Shown here piece after piece: positions 1 to 7,647 of a stretch of DNA of 64,000 bases. The translations under genes and the position numbers were made by a program. How positions within the stretch are numbered: position 1 is the stretch's first letter; every line of letters begins with the position of its first letter. A model generated the notes under the pieces. That model had not been told where the DNA came from. It saw nothing but the letters and a program-made list of their open reading frames with translations, and did no database searches. Origin of the DNA: Dyella_A sp050749815 (GTDB lineage: Bacteria; Pseudomonadota; Gammaproteobacteria; Xanthomonadales; Rhodanobacteraceae); contig NZ_CP192735.1 in the NCBI RefSeq assembly GCF_050749815.1, positions 3,596,001 to 3,660,000 on the forward strand, given 5' to 3'.

Positions 1-80
1 CAGGGGCCGGGTCAAGCGCGGCTCGTCGTGCGTACATACGACTAGCGCCCGAAGTCTGGAGCGATCCGCGTCGACGGCGC

Positions 81-1016
81 CTATTGATAGAAGATGTCGA
101 ACGTGACCGTCGCTTTGACATTGCCCGCGCTGACCGCCGGGGCGGTCTGAAAATACTGGGCGTAATACGGAATCGAACTGGTGGCGCCGGGGTTGATCGC
201 CATCTGCGTCTCGAACACCACCGGGTTCATGGAGCTGTCCAACACGCGCACGCCGATGCCTGCCGCGTACCCTGGGCCGGACGGTTGCACCACGCCCGGG
301 TGGCTGTCTGGTGAAGCCGTATGCATGGTGATCTTTGTCACCGCGACACCGGGCGGGCAATTCAGGCTGATCTGGAACGGCGTCGTTCCCGCCGTGGATC
401 CGACGCCGACAAAGGCTCCGGTGGTCGTGGGGGGCAGCGTCACGTTGGTCGGATCAGTGGCCAGATCACAGCTGGGCGTGGTGAACACCACTGAATTCGC
501 GAGGCGGAAGGTTTCCGGGTAGAGCGACTCCCAGCGCCAGTCACCGAGTTTGCCGGCGACAAGCGTGCTCCCGGACGTGATCGGGCCGGTCTTCACCAGC
601 TCCAGTCCCGAGGTGACGCTGAAGGTGGAACTGGACAGCAGTTCGGTGTTGTACGGATATGCCGTGAGGTAGTCCGTTGGGTGGGTGATCCGATAGCCGA
701 CTCCTGCCACCCCAGTATCGAATGTCAGGTTGTCCGACTGAAAGCTGCCGCGTGCGTTGACCACGCCGTAGTTGACGTATTGGCCGAAAAAGCCGCCACA
801 GGAAATGACCGGCGGATTGTCCGGTGAAACCTGGCCGGTGGAGGCAATGGTTGCGCCGTTGGCAAGGTTCAGGGGGACGGTTATCTGCGCCGGCAGGCTG
901 AAGGTCACAGACGTGTTGCCGCCCGAGGAGTAGGAGCATTTCGCCCGCGCCACCAGCGGCGCGGATGAGAGCAATAGGAGGAGCGTAAACACGCATCCCT
1001 TGACCAGCCGCCTCAT
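81..1016 (-). CDS. Fimbrial tip adhesin / minor pilin
   Basis: A secreted two-domain fimbrial protein of 311 aa that closes a chaperone-usher operon. An N-terminal signal peptide (MRRLVKGCVFTLLLLLSSA) precedes a Cys-containing N-terminal domain (about residues 25-190), likely receptor-binding. A C-terminal pilin-like domain with its own Cys pair ends in the FDIFYQ-type aromatic tail expected of chaperone-bound subunits. I chose the start at 1016 because it overlaps the usher stop as ATGA; an in-frame start 33 bases upstream would put charged residues ahead of the signal peptide. By position (last gene, after the usher) and its double size, it is probably the tip adhesin. The ligand cannot be read from the sequence. 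Confidence 0.8.
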   Translation of the reverse strand: MRRLVKGCVFTLLLLLSSAPLVARAKCSYSSGGNTSVTFSLPAQITVPLNLANGATIASTGQVSPDNPPVISCGGFFGQYVNYGVVNARGSFQSDNLTFDTGVAGVGYRITHPTDYLTAYPYNTELLSSSTFSVTSGLELVKTGPITSGSTLVAGKLGDWRWESLYPETFRLANSVVFTTPSCDLATDPTNVTLPPTTTGAFVGVGSTAGTTPFQISLNCPPGVAVTKITMHTASPDSHPGVVQPSGPGYAAGIGVRVLDSSMNPVVFETQMAINPGATSSIPYYAQYFQTAPAVSAGNVKATVTFDIFYQ

Positions 1017-3754
1017 GCGCCGCTCCCGAGAATTTGCGACGGTTCGCACATCGCTTCTACCTGTGTAATGGCTGCCGAGCCTTGCCTGGTCTCCGTGGCT
1101 TGGGACCCCAGCTTGTAAGGTACCGAACAGCCTCTCGCGGTACCGTGCTCCGCCCAGCGGATATCCAGCTGCCCGCTCTCGTGGGAGACGCGCACCATGA
1201 TCCGTCCAGCCTGGCCCACCACGCCGACTACGCGATCCTCTTCGTCTCGCACCTCGGCACCGAACGGCAGCGTCTTTCCATTGGCCAGCTTCGTCTGGAT
1301 CAGCACAAACCGACCGCTCTCACTCTTGAACTTCACCAGTACCACGGCGCCGGCTCGCGGCGCGACCTGGGCGCTGGTGTTGTCCAGCTGCACGTCCAGC
1401 GGTAACCCGGTCGGGTCGATGGTGAGCGTGTTGAGCACGTAGGGCGTGACGTAGGGCACCAGAGCGTAGCCGTGGCTGTCGATACGCAGCCCGGCTGCAT
1501 TGCCTACGCGCGCACCGGCTGCATGGGGGGCCTCGACAATGGCCACCGTATCGCCGAGCTGCTGGCCGAACGTGATGCCGCCCGGATGCGCGACGACGCC
1601 GCCAGCCACGTTCAGCGAGGCCTGCGAATAGCCGCTGCCATGGCCAAATCCTGCGTTCAACTGAACGTGCGGGCCGCGATAGCCGCCCGTGACGCTGGCT
1701 GTGCTGCCCGCGCTGCCTGTGCTCGCCGTGTTGTCGTGGCTGGCAGTGGCGCCGTAGGTGAACTGGTCGCTGGCGCCGGCGGTGCCGCTCAGGGTCGCCT
1801 GCTCCTGCATGCCGCCGGAGGTATCGCGTGCCACGCTGCCGGTGAGTATCGGGGTGTGCGGACTATCGCCCAGTGGGATGGTCACGGACGCCATGAAGCG
1901 ATTGTCGCTGCGGCCGAACAGGTCGCGCTCCCGACTGGCCGACAGGCTGTAGGTCATGCGGCCCAGCGAGTTGTTGTAGCCCACCTGGTACTGCGTGTCG
2001 GTGCCGCCACGGTTCCAGTAGTCGCGGGCGGAGCCGGTGAGGTAGATCGAGCCGCCGCGCGTGCCCAGTGTCTGGCTCAGGGTGACGCTGAAATTGTTGC
2101 GCTGGCGGTCGACGCCGCTCTGCACCACGTAGTCGCGATAGTTGCCGCCGATCAGCGCCGCCTGCTGCTCGGGCGTGAGCAGATCCGATATCGGCACGCC
2201 GTTGATGATCTGCGGCAGGGTCGCATTGCCGGCGGCGAACACCGGCAGACCGCGCCGTGCGTAGTCGCGGGCGCGCTCGGCATCGCCGAGGGTGAGGAAG
2301 CCGCTGGTTGAATAACGGTAGGCGGCAACGCTGAGCGACGTGCCTGTCTCGGCCAGGGTCTTGCTGTAGCTCAGCCGTAAGCTCTGGCCGGACAGCGTAT
2401 CGAAGCCGGGGATGCGCGAGCGGGCGCTGGTGACGTCCATCGCGAAGGCGCCATAGCGCGTATTGAGCGCGGTGCCGATCAATGCCGAGGCGTAGCCCTG
2501 CGAACCGGTGACGCCGGCATAACCGGTGAGCAGGTTGGTGAAGCCGCGCTGCCAGGTGGCCTGGACCAGCCCCGGCTTGCCCTTGATGGTGTTGTCGCGC
2601 AGCTGTCCGGCGGCGAGGCTGAAGCGGTTCACGCCCGGACGCAGCAGCTGCGGCACCGAGGCGTAGGGCACCGAGAAGGTGTGCACGCGGCCATTGGATT
2701 CGGTCACGCTCGCCTCGAGATCGCCGCCGTATCCGGTGGCATAGAGGTCGTTGATCGCAAACGGACCCGGAGCCACCGTGGTCTGGTAGATCACCATGCC
2801 ATTCTGGCGGATGGTCACCTTGGCGTTGCTGTCGGCCACGCCGCGCACGGTCGGCGCGTAGCCGCGCAGCGATTGCGGCAGCATGCGGTCGTCGGTGGCG
2901 ATCTGTACGCCGCGCAGGCCGACGCTGTCGAACACCTCGCCACTGGTCCAGGAGTCGCCGATCGTCAGCTGGGCGTGCAGCGACGGCAGGTCGCGCTGCG
3001 CATAGGTCGCGATGCTCTGCCAGTGGCGGGTCGATTGCGCGCGGCCGGCGCCGGATTGCCAGACCAGCGACGAGTCGTGGCGCAGGTGCCAGCGCCCGAG
3101 GTTCAGCCCGGCGTTGAGCCCGAGGTAAGACGAGGTCTGCGTCAGCCCCTGGCCGCTGGTGCGATAGCTGTTGAAGTTGTAGTTGAGCAGGCCGGCCGTC
3201 ACGCCCGAGTCCCAATACCTCGGATCGACGTAGCCGCGCGCCATCTGGCCCAGCGAGGCCTGCGGCACGCTGGTGTCCAGCCGCAGGTCGCCCATGTCGA
3301 AATCCATGCTGGCGCCGGGAACGACCCGGCCGATGTCCACGCACAACGCAGGGTTGGCGAGGTCGGCAGTGGTCTGCGCGGTGACGTCAGCCGGGTGCAG
3401 GCCGAGCAGGTCGAGCAGCGCGGGTGTCACGCAGGCGGTGGCGCTGGCGTCGTCAGACGGTGCGGCGAAGCGCACGTCGCGGCGGCCGATCGGCCGCTCG
3501 TTGAGGAAGATGTCCACGCTGTACGTGCCGGCGGGCACGAAATTGCCACGTTCGAAACGCGACAAGTCGGTGGTGTTCTGGCCGGCTCCCGAAAGCATGC
3601 TGCGATCGAAGTTGGCATCCACGGCTGCATCGACGGCAGCCGAGGCTGTCGCCGTGTAAGCCGCCGCCGGGTGGCCCCAGCCCGCCAGCGTCAAGCCGAT
3701 GATCGCCGCCAGCAGGCGGCGCTGCGCGGCGCCCTCCTGCCGGCGAGCGCTCAT
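1013..3754 (-). CDS. Outer-membrane fimbrial usher (FimD/PapC family)
   Basis: An outer-membrane usher of 913 aa that receives chaperone-subunit complexes in the periplasm and assembles and secretes the pilus. It has a signal peptide ending near WGHPAAAY, an N-terminal chaperone-binding domain, a long beta-barrel region, a plug region with the typical usher motif RGYAPTVRGVADSNAKVTI (about residue 295), and a C-terminal domain with a Cys pair near the end. The length fits the family (800-900 aa). Its start overlaps the chaperone stop as ATGA, and its stop overlaps the adhesin start the same way, so three genes are translationally coupled. No frameshift or missing region was seen. Confidence 0.95.
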   Translation of the reverse strand: MSARRQEGAAQRRLLAAIIGLTLAGWGHPAAAYTATASAAVDAAVDANFDRSMLSGAGQNTTDLSRFERGNFVPAGTYSVDIFLNERPIGRRDVRFAAPSDDASATACVTPALLDLLGLHPADVTAQTTADLANPALCVDIGRVVPGASMDFDMGDLRLDTSVPQASLGQMARGYVDPRYWDSGVTAGLLNYNFNSYRTSGQGLTQTSSYLGLNAGLNLGRWHLRHDSSLVWQSGAGRAQSTRHWQSIATYAQRDLPSLHAQLTIGDSWTSGEVFDSVGLRGVQIATDDRMLPQSLRGYAPTVRGVADSNAKVTIRQNGMVIYQTTVAPGPFAINDLYATGYGGDLEASVTESNGRVHTFSVPYASVPQLLRPGVNRFSLAAGQLRDNTIKGKPGLVQATWQRGFTNLLTGYAGVTGSQGYASALIGTALNTRYGAFAMDVTSARSRIPGFDTLSGQSLRLSYSKTLAETGTSLSVAAYRYSTSGFLTLGDAERARDYARRGLPVFAAGNATLPQIINGVPISDLLTPEQQAALIGGNYRDYVVQSGVDRQRNNFSVTLSQTLGTRGGSIYLTGSARDYWNRGGTDTQYQVGYNNSLGRMTYSLSASRERDLFGRSDNRFMASVTIPLGDSPHTPILTGSVARDTSGGMQEQATLSGTAGASDQFTYGATASHDNTASTGSAGSTASVTGGYRGPHVQLNAGFGHGSGYSQASLNVAGGVVAHPGGITFGQQLGDTVAIVEAPHAAGARVGNAAGLRIDSHGYALVPYVTPYVLNTLTIDPTGLPLDVQLDNTSAQVAPRAGAVVLVKFKSESGRFVLIQTKLANGKTLPFGAEVRDEEDRVVGVVGQAGRIMVRVSHESGQLDIRWAEHGTARGCSVPYKLGSQATETRQGSAAITQVEAMCEPSQILGSGA

Positions 3755-4494
3755 GGCGTGACCTTGCCCTTGTAAGGCGTCCCCGCGCCGAAGTCGTTGA
3801 TCACGGTGTAGTCGACCGCGCTGCCAGCCGGCAGGTTGTGGTCGAGCGCCTTGACCGGCAGGCGCAGCGTCGATTGCGGCGCGACCATGCCGGTCTCGCT
3901 CTCATACGAGCTCGACCCGGCGGCGATGGATACCTTGCTGAAGGTGATGTAGTACGCCGACGCGTTGTGGGCTTCCAGGGCGTATCCGTTGCCGTCCTTG
4001 ACCAACTGCCAGGCCACGCCCTGTGCCGCCGTCGCCGGATCACCGGCCAGCTGCGCCGGGCGGAAGAACAGTTTGAGGCGCGAGCGCACGGCGAACTGCA
4101 GCGTGTTCTGTTCCTCGCCGGTCTTGGCGACGGGCTTGGGAGGAATTTCCAGGACGTTGAGCCAGAACAGCGATTCGCGGTCAGCCGGAAGCGGCTGCCC
4201 CGCATAGACGATGCGCAGGCTCTGCCCCTTACCGGCGTTCATGCGAGCCAGTGGAGGCGTAACCAGAAACGGCACCTTGGCGGTGTCCGGGGTGGACGCG
4301 GGATCACCGTCGTCGATCCAGGCTTCGACCAGGGCTGGCTGGCTGCCTTCGTTGCTGAGTCGCACCGTCACTTCGCCGGTCGCCGCAGGAAAGACGACGC
4401 GGGTTCCAGCGATCACTACGGTGGCATGGGCGGGAGCTGCGCCCAGAGCGAGCGCGGCTATGACTGCGCCGGCAGCGCAGAGCAGGCTTTTCAT
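3751..4494 (-). CDS. Periplasmic fimbrial chaperone (PapD family)
   Basis: A periplasmic immunoglobulin-fold chaperone of 247 aa that folds pilus subunits by donor-strand complementation and delivers them to the usher. It shows a signal peptide ending in APAHA, the family pattern TRVVFPAATGEVTVRLSN in the first domain, and the conserved stretch around SLFWLNVLEIPPKP before the second domain. The start is the ATG at 4494 in front of the signal peptide; the frame stays open upstream but without family similarity. It sits 86 bases after the pilin gene, separated from it by a strong hairpin, and overlaps the usher by four bases. Confidence 0.93.
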   Translation of the reverse strand: MKSLLCAAGAVIAALALGAAPAHATVVIAGTRVVFPAATGEVTVRLSNEGSQPALVEAWIDDGDPASTPDTAKVPFLVTPPLARMNAGKGQSLRIVYAGQPLPADRESLFWLNVLEIPPKPVAKTGEEQNTLQFAVRSRLKLFFRPAQLAGDPATAAQGVAWQLVKDGNGYALEAHNASAYYITFSKVSIAAGSSSYESETGMVAPQSTLRLPVKALDHNLPAGSAVDYTVINDFGAGTPYKGKVTP

Positions 4495-4540
4495 GGGCAC
4501 TTCCAGAGATTCGTTGCGCCGCGGGGAGCGACGGGCGACC

Positions 4541-4569
4541 CGCTGCAACCGGCCGAGCCGGTTGCAGCG
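4541..4569 (-). other. Intercistronic hairpin between pilin and chaperone genes
   Basis: Perfect 13-bp inverted repeat: CGCTGCAACCGGC at 4541-4553, a 3-base loop, and its complement at 4557-4569. It starts 12 bases past the pilin stop. No T-run follows on the minus strand, so it is more likely an mRNA-stabilising or partial attenuation structure than a full terminator. Such structures raise major pilin over assembly proteins in other pilus operons; that role here is inference. Confidence 0.6.
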
Positions 4570-4580
4570 ATGGCCGCTGC

Positions 4581-5120
4581 TTACTGGTAGGTCAGCGTGA
4601 AGTTCACGCTCGACGTCACCAGGCCGGCGCTGGTCGCCGTGGCGGTGGAGATGTACTGCGCCGTCATCTGGGTCGAACCCGAGCCGCTGGTCACGGCAAT
4701 GTTCGGAGCATTCGTGCCGGTCTTGGTGTTGATCGCCTGGTTGCTGCTGTTCAGCAGGCGGATGCGCACGTTCGAGCCGCCAGTGGTGGTGTTGGTCAGA
4801 TCGCCGCTGGTGTTGTCGATGTTGCTGCCAGAGAACGCCATCTTTGCGCTGGCGGTATTCGTGTCGCAACCGGACAGCGCAACAGTGAACGGGGTGTCGC
4901 CCGCGGTGGTGCCGACGGTCGAGCCAAACGCAGCGGTCATCACGGTCGGCAGGGTCACGGTGGCACCGCCGTTGACGGCGATGGTGCAGGTATCGGCGAG
5001 CACCTTGCCGCTGAAGTTGATGGTGCCGGTGCTGGCGGCCTGGGCCGGGGCGGTGGCGAGGGCGAGGAAGCCGAAGGTGGCGACCAGGGCGGTGGAGAGA
5101 AGCGTCTTGCGCTGGAACAT
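4581..5120 (-). CDS. Major fimbrial subunit (type 1 pilin family)
   Basis: A 179-aa pilin that would be exported by Sec and polymerised through donor-strand exchange into the pilus shaft. The signal peptide ends at APAQAA. The mature part starts with TGTINFSGKVLADTCTI, the classic type 1 pilin opening, has two Cys residues for the family disulfide, and ends in NFTLTYQ with the penultimate Tyr used in chaperone recognition. The start at 5120 is supported by a strong Shine-Dalgarno, AAGGGGG, seven bases upstream. It is the first gene of the pilin-chaperone-usher-adhesin operon and faces a 359-bp divergent promoter region. Confidence 0.94.
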   Translation of the reverse strand: MFQRKTLLSTALVATFGFLALATAPAQAASTGTINFSGKVLADTCTIAVNGGATVTLPTVMTAAFGSTVGTTAGDTPFTVALSGCDTNTASAKMAFSGSNIDNTSGDLTNTTTGGSNVRIRLLNSSNQAINTKTGTNAPNIAVTSGSGSTQMTAQYISTATATSAGLVTSSVNFTLTYQ

Positions 5121-5308
5121 GAATTCCCCCTTGGGTGAATCGTGAAGTGGATCAAGTGGTCGAAGGACGAAGCGGTGTTTCTGTTTTGCGAGCTAGGGTG
5201 AGCAAGCCACGTGCCAAAGCGTCGGAAAACGCCGGTGTCCGGCGAAAAAAGCCAAGGATTACATGCGCTTGGCTCGTCTTCCGGGCACTCTTGGCGCCCG
5301 AAAAATTC

Positions 5309-5324
5309 TGTGAATTGCGACACA
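5309..5324. promoter_or_regulatory. CRP/Clp-like palindrome upstream of the pilus operon
   Basis: TGTGA-N6-ACACA matches the CRP/Clp consensus TGTGA-N6-TCACA at nine of ten positions. It lies 189 bases upstream of the pilin start, in a 359-bp region (5121-5479) that is visibly more AT-rich than the flanking genes. A weaker half-site (TCACA at 5349-5353) is nearby. In xanthomonads the CRP homologue Clp, which responds to c-di-GMP, uses this consensus. Binding here is inference. Confidence 0.35.
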
Positions 5325-5411
5325 TAGCGTCAGAAATTGCAAACCAGGTCACATTTTTGAGCTCAAGTTTGCCGATCTCTGGCCGACATGGCGGCCTCCT
5401 GTAAAGGACGC

Positions 5412-5441
5412 TTGACAGGCGCGCTTCGGCCCGCTTAGCCT
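5412..5441 (+). promoter_or_regulatory. Possible promoter of the hydrolase-NatAB operon
   Basis: TTGACA at 5412-5417 is followed after 18 bases by TAGCCT at 5436-5441. The -35 is perfect and the -10 is weak. It precedes the 5480 start, which has a purine-rich ribosome site (GGGAGAGGGG) just upstream. The rest of the 5121-5479 gap holds only the CRP-like site and no open frame of note. Confidence 0.35.
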
Positions 5442-5479
5442 TCGTGTCAAGGTTGCTTTACAGCAAAGGGAGAGGGGAC

Positions 5480-6412
5480 ATGAACACAAAGACGACGCTC
5501 GCTGCCGCCCTGGCATCAATGCTGGCCATGGCCGCGAGCATGCCGACGGCCGCCACCGCCACCGCTCCGGCCAAGGCGCCGGCGCTGCATGTGCAGGAGC
5601 ACGGCAGCGCCGGACGCCCGCTGATCCTGGTGCCCGGACTGGGCGGGGGCGCGTGGGTGTGGGCGGAGTTGCTGCCGCACCTGCAGGCTCATCATCAGGT
5701 GTACGTGGTGACGCTGCCGGGCTTCGACGGCACCGCGGCACCGGCCGGTGGCAACTTCATTCAGCAGGCCGAAGACGCGCTGGCCGATCTCATCCGCACG
5801 CGCCATGTAACCAAGCCGGTGCTGGTGGGCCATAGCCTTGGCGGCACCGTCTCGCTCAAGCTGGCCAGTGATCATCCCGAACTGGTGGGTGGCGTGGTCG
5901 CGGTCGACGGGCTGCCGGTGTTCCCGGGCACCGAGAACCTGCCCGCGGAGCAGCGCCCGGCGATGGCCGCGGCAATGCAGGCGCGCATGCAGGGCCTGAC
6001 GCCGGTCCAGTTCGAGGCACAGCAGGTCGGTTTCATGCAGTCGATGGGCGTGCTCGACTCCGCTCAGGCCGAGCGCTATGGCAAGCGCAATGCGGCGAGC
6101 GATCCGAAGGTCGTAGCGCAGTACATGGCCGAAGACCTGGCACTGGATTTCCGCGATGCGCTGGCGCACGCCAACGTGCCACTGCTGGAGATCTCGCCGT
6201 ACAACCCGCCGGACTTCGCCAGTGGCCCGCAGGCCATGAGCGAGCAGCAGAAGGCCGACTACTACCGCAGCCTGCTGGCGAAGGCACCGCAGGTGAAGGT
6301 GGTGTCGATCGCGCCGGCGCGCCACTTCGTGATGTTCGACCAGAAGGAAAAGCTCGAAGTGGCGCTGGACGACTTCATGGCGCGCCTCCCCTCGCCGGCC
6401 CCGGAGCACTGA
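5480..6412 (+). CDS. Exported alpha/beta-fold hydrolase
   Basis: A 310-aa alpha/beta hydrolase with a signal peptide (MNTKTTLAAALASMLAMAAS) and so probably periplasmic. The nucleophile elbow is GHSLGG with Ser119. An oxyanion-type region (LVPGLGGGAWVW) lies ahead of it and a C-terminal RHFVMFDQ supplies the likely catalytic His. The ATG at 5480 was chosen because it has the ribosome site and begins the signal peptide; the frame is open 36 bases further upstream. The substrate cannot be named. It is the first gene of an eight-gene operon, and the next gene starts four bases after its stop. Confidence 0.85.
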   Translation: MNTKTTLAAALASMLAMAASMPTAATATAPAKAPALHVQEHGSAGRPLILVPGLGGGAWVWAELLPHLQAHHQVYVVTLPGFDGTAAPAGGNFIQQAEDALADLIRTRHVTKPVLVGHSLGGTVSLKLASDHPELVGGVVAVDGLPVFPGTENLPAEQRPAMAAAMQARMQGLTPVQFEAQQVGFMQSMGVLDSAQAERYGKRNAASDPKVVAQYMAEDLALDFRDALAHANVPLLEISPYNPPDFASGPQAMSEQQKADYYRSLLAKAPQVKVVSIAPARHFVMFDQKEKLEVALDDFMARLPSPAPEH

Positions 6413-6416
6413 GCCG

Positions 6417-7049
6417 GTGCCGCGCTTTACCGACCGCCAGTACCAGCGCCACATCAGCGTGACCATGGTGGTGTACGTCTGCATGATGCTGCTGGTGTGG
6501 CCACTGACGCGCAGCACGCCGGAGCTATGGATGAAGGCACTGCTGGCGTGCATCCCGGCCATTCCGATGCTCTACGTGATCGCGCTGCTGGCACGCAAGA
6601 TCCTCGCCAGCGACGAGATGGAGCAGCGTGCGCACCTGCTGGCACTGGGCGTGGCCACGGCCATCGTCGGCGCCGCGAGCATGGTCGGTGGACTGCTCGC
6701 CGCCGCCGGTGCCGTGTCGCTGGATGGAAGCATCCTGATATGGGTGTTTCCGGTGCTGATCGTCAGCTACAGCATCAGTCACTGGTGGATCATCACCCGT
6801 CGCTATGGCGGTTCCACCGAATGCGACGAAGGCTCGTCGCGACCGATGCTCACCTTCCTTGCCATGATGTCGCTGATCATCGGCCTCGTGGCCCTTGTGT
6901 CGTGGTGGCAGGGGCGCCTGGACGACACGCGGCTGGGCATGCTCGCAGGCATGGCGGTATCCGTGGCGGCCATGTGCGCATTCTGGACGATCCGCAGCTT
7001 CTGGCGTCGCTCGCGGGCCCGCCGCGAAGGGCTGGAGGACCGTCGCTGA
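6417..7049 (+). CDS. Six-helix inner-membrane protein, paralogue of the next gene
   Basis: A 210-aa protein with about six predicted membrane helices and short charged loops. I do not recognise a named function. Its first 110 residues align by eye with the product of the next gene: both have an R-x-Y-x-R start, a TM-x-YV helix, an ALLP/ACIPAIP-type second helix, and an acidic DE-x-E-x-R loop. It is therefore a tandem duplicate with an extra C-terminal helical part. The start is GTG at 6417, four bases after the hydrolase stop; no better ATG is available upstream. It may be a partner of the NatAB exporter or of the small XRE regulator downstream, which is inference. Confidence 0.75.
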   Translation: MPRFTDRQYQRHISVTMVVYVCMMLLVWPLTRSTPELWMKALLACIPAIPMLYVIALLARKILASDEMEQRAHLLALGVATAIVGAASMVGGLLAAAGAVSLDGSILIWVFPVLIVSYSISHWWIITRRYGGSTECDEGSSRPMLTFLAMMSLIIGLVALVSWWQGRLDDTRLGMLAGMAVSVAAMCAFWTIRSFWRRSRARREGLEDRR

Positions 7050-7450
7050 TGCGCGCCATCCAGAAGCGATACCTGCGAGAGATGGTCGCGGCGACCATGG
7101 CGTACGTCGCCCTGATCATGTTGTTCGCGTTCGGCATTCCCCACGTGAAGGTGGCCGCGTTACGCATCGTGCTGGCGCTGCTCCCGTTGCTGCCGGTGCT
7201 GGCGATGATTCGCGCCATGGTGCGCCTGCTGCGCGACGAGGACGAACTGGAGCGGCGGATCGACCTGGAGGCGTTCGCGATTGCCTCCATGCTCACCGGC
7301 TTCGGCTTCTTCAGCGTGGGGTTGTTGCTCAGCGTGAACGTTATCACCAGGCCACCGGCGTTTCTGGTGGCGATTCTGGTACTGCCCGCGCTGTTCGGAA
7401 CCTACGGCCTGGCCAAGGTGTTCGTGGCGCGCCGGTACGCCAACACATGA
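7049..7450 (+). CDS. Four-helix inner-membrane protein, paralogue of the previous gene
   Basis: A 133-aa membrane protein with four predicted helices and a conserved charged loop RLLRDEDELERRIDLEAF between helices two and three. It overlaps its upstream paralogue by one base (TGATG) and the downstream regulator by four bases (ATGA). Small proteins of this kind are often encoded next to 65-70 aa XRE regulators, but no biochemical role is known to me. The start ATG at 7049 gives a clean first helix. Function unknown. Confidence 0.8.
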   Translation: MRAIQKRYLREMVAATMAYVALIMLFAFGIPHVKVAALRIVLALLPLLPVLAMIRAMVRLLRDEDELERRIDLEAFAIASMLTGFGFFSVGLLLSVNVITRPPAFLVAILVLPALFGTYGLAKVFVARRYANT

Positions 7451-7647
7451 ACAACCGCGTGCGAGACCTGCGCGGGGAGCAGGGCTGGTCGCAGGGCGAT
7501 CTGGCCGAGCGGCTCGACGTATCGCGGCAAACCATCAATGCCATCGAGACAGGCAAGTACGACCCGAGCCTGCCGCTGGCTTTCAAGATCGCGCGGCTGT
7601 TCGGGCAGCCGATCGAATCCATCTTTGACCCGGGGAGCAGCACGTGA
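7447..7647 (+). CDS. Small XRE-family transcriptional regulator
   Basis: A 66-aa protein made almost entirely of an HTH_3 domain: the helix-turn-helix runs through GWSQGDLAERLDVSRQT and is followed by the typical INAIETGKYDPSLPLAFKIA. It has no effector domain. It is similar to the compact regulators found with membrane proteins and ABC exporters. It overlaps the upstream membrane gene (ATGA) and the downstream peptidase gene (GTGA), so it is made in step with them and probably controls this operon. The target site was not identified. Confidence 0.9.
   Translation: MNNRVRDLRGEQGWSQGDLAERLDVSRQTINAIETGKYDPSLPLAFKIARLFGQPIESIFDPGSST

Noticed and set aside
25..42. GTCGT...ACGAC inverted repeat after the fimbrial adhesin gene
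   Set aside because: Only five bases pair and no T-run follows; the operon end may lie outside the window.
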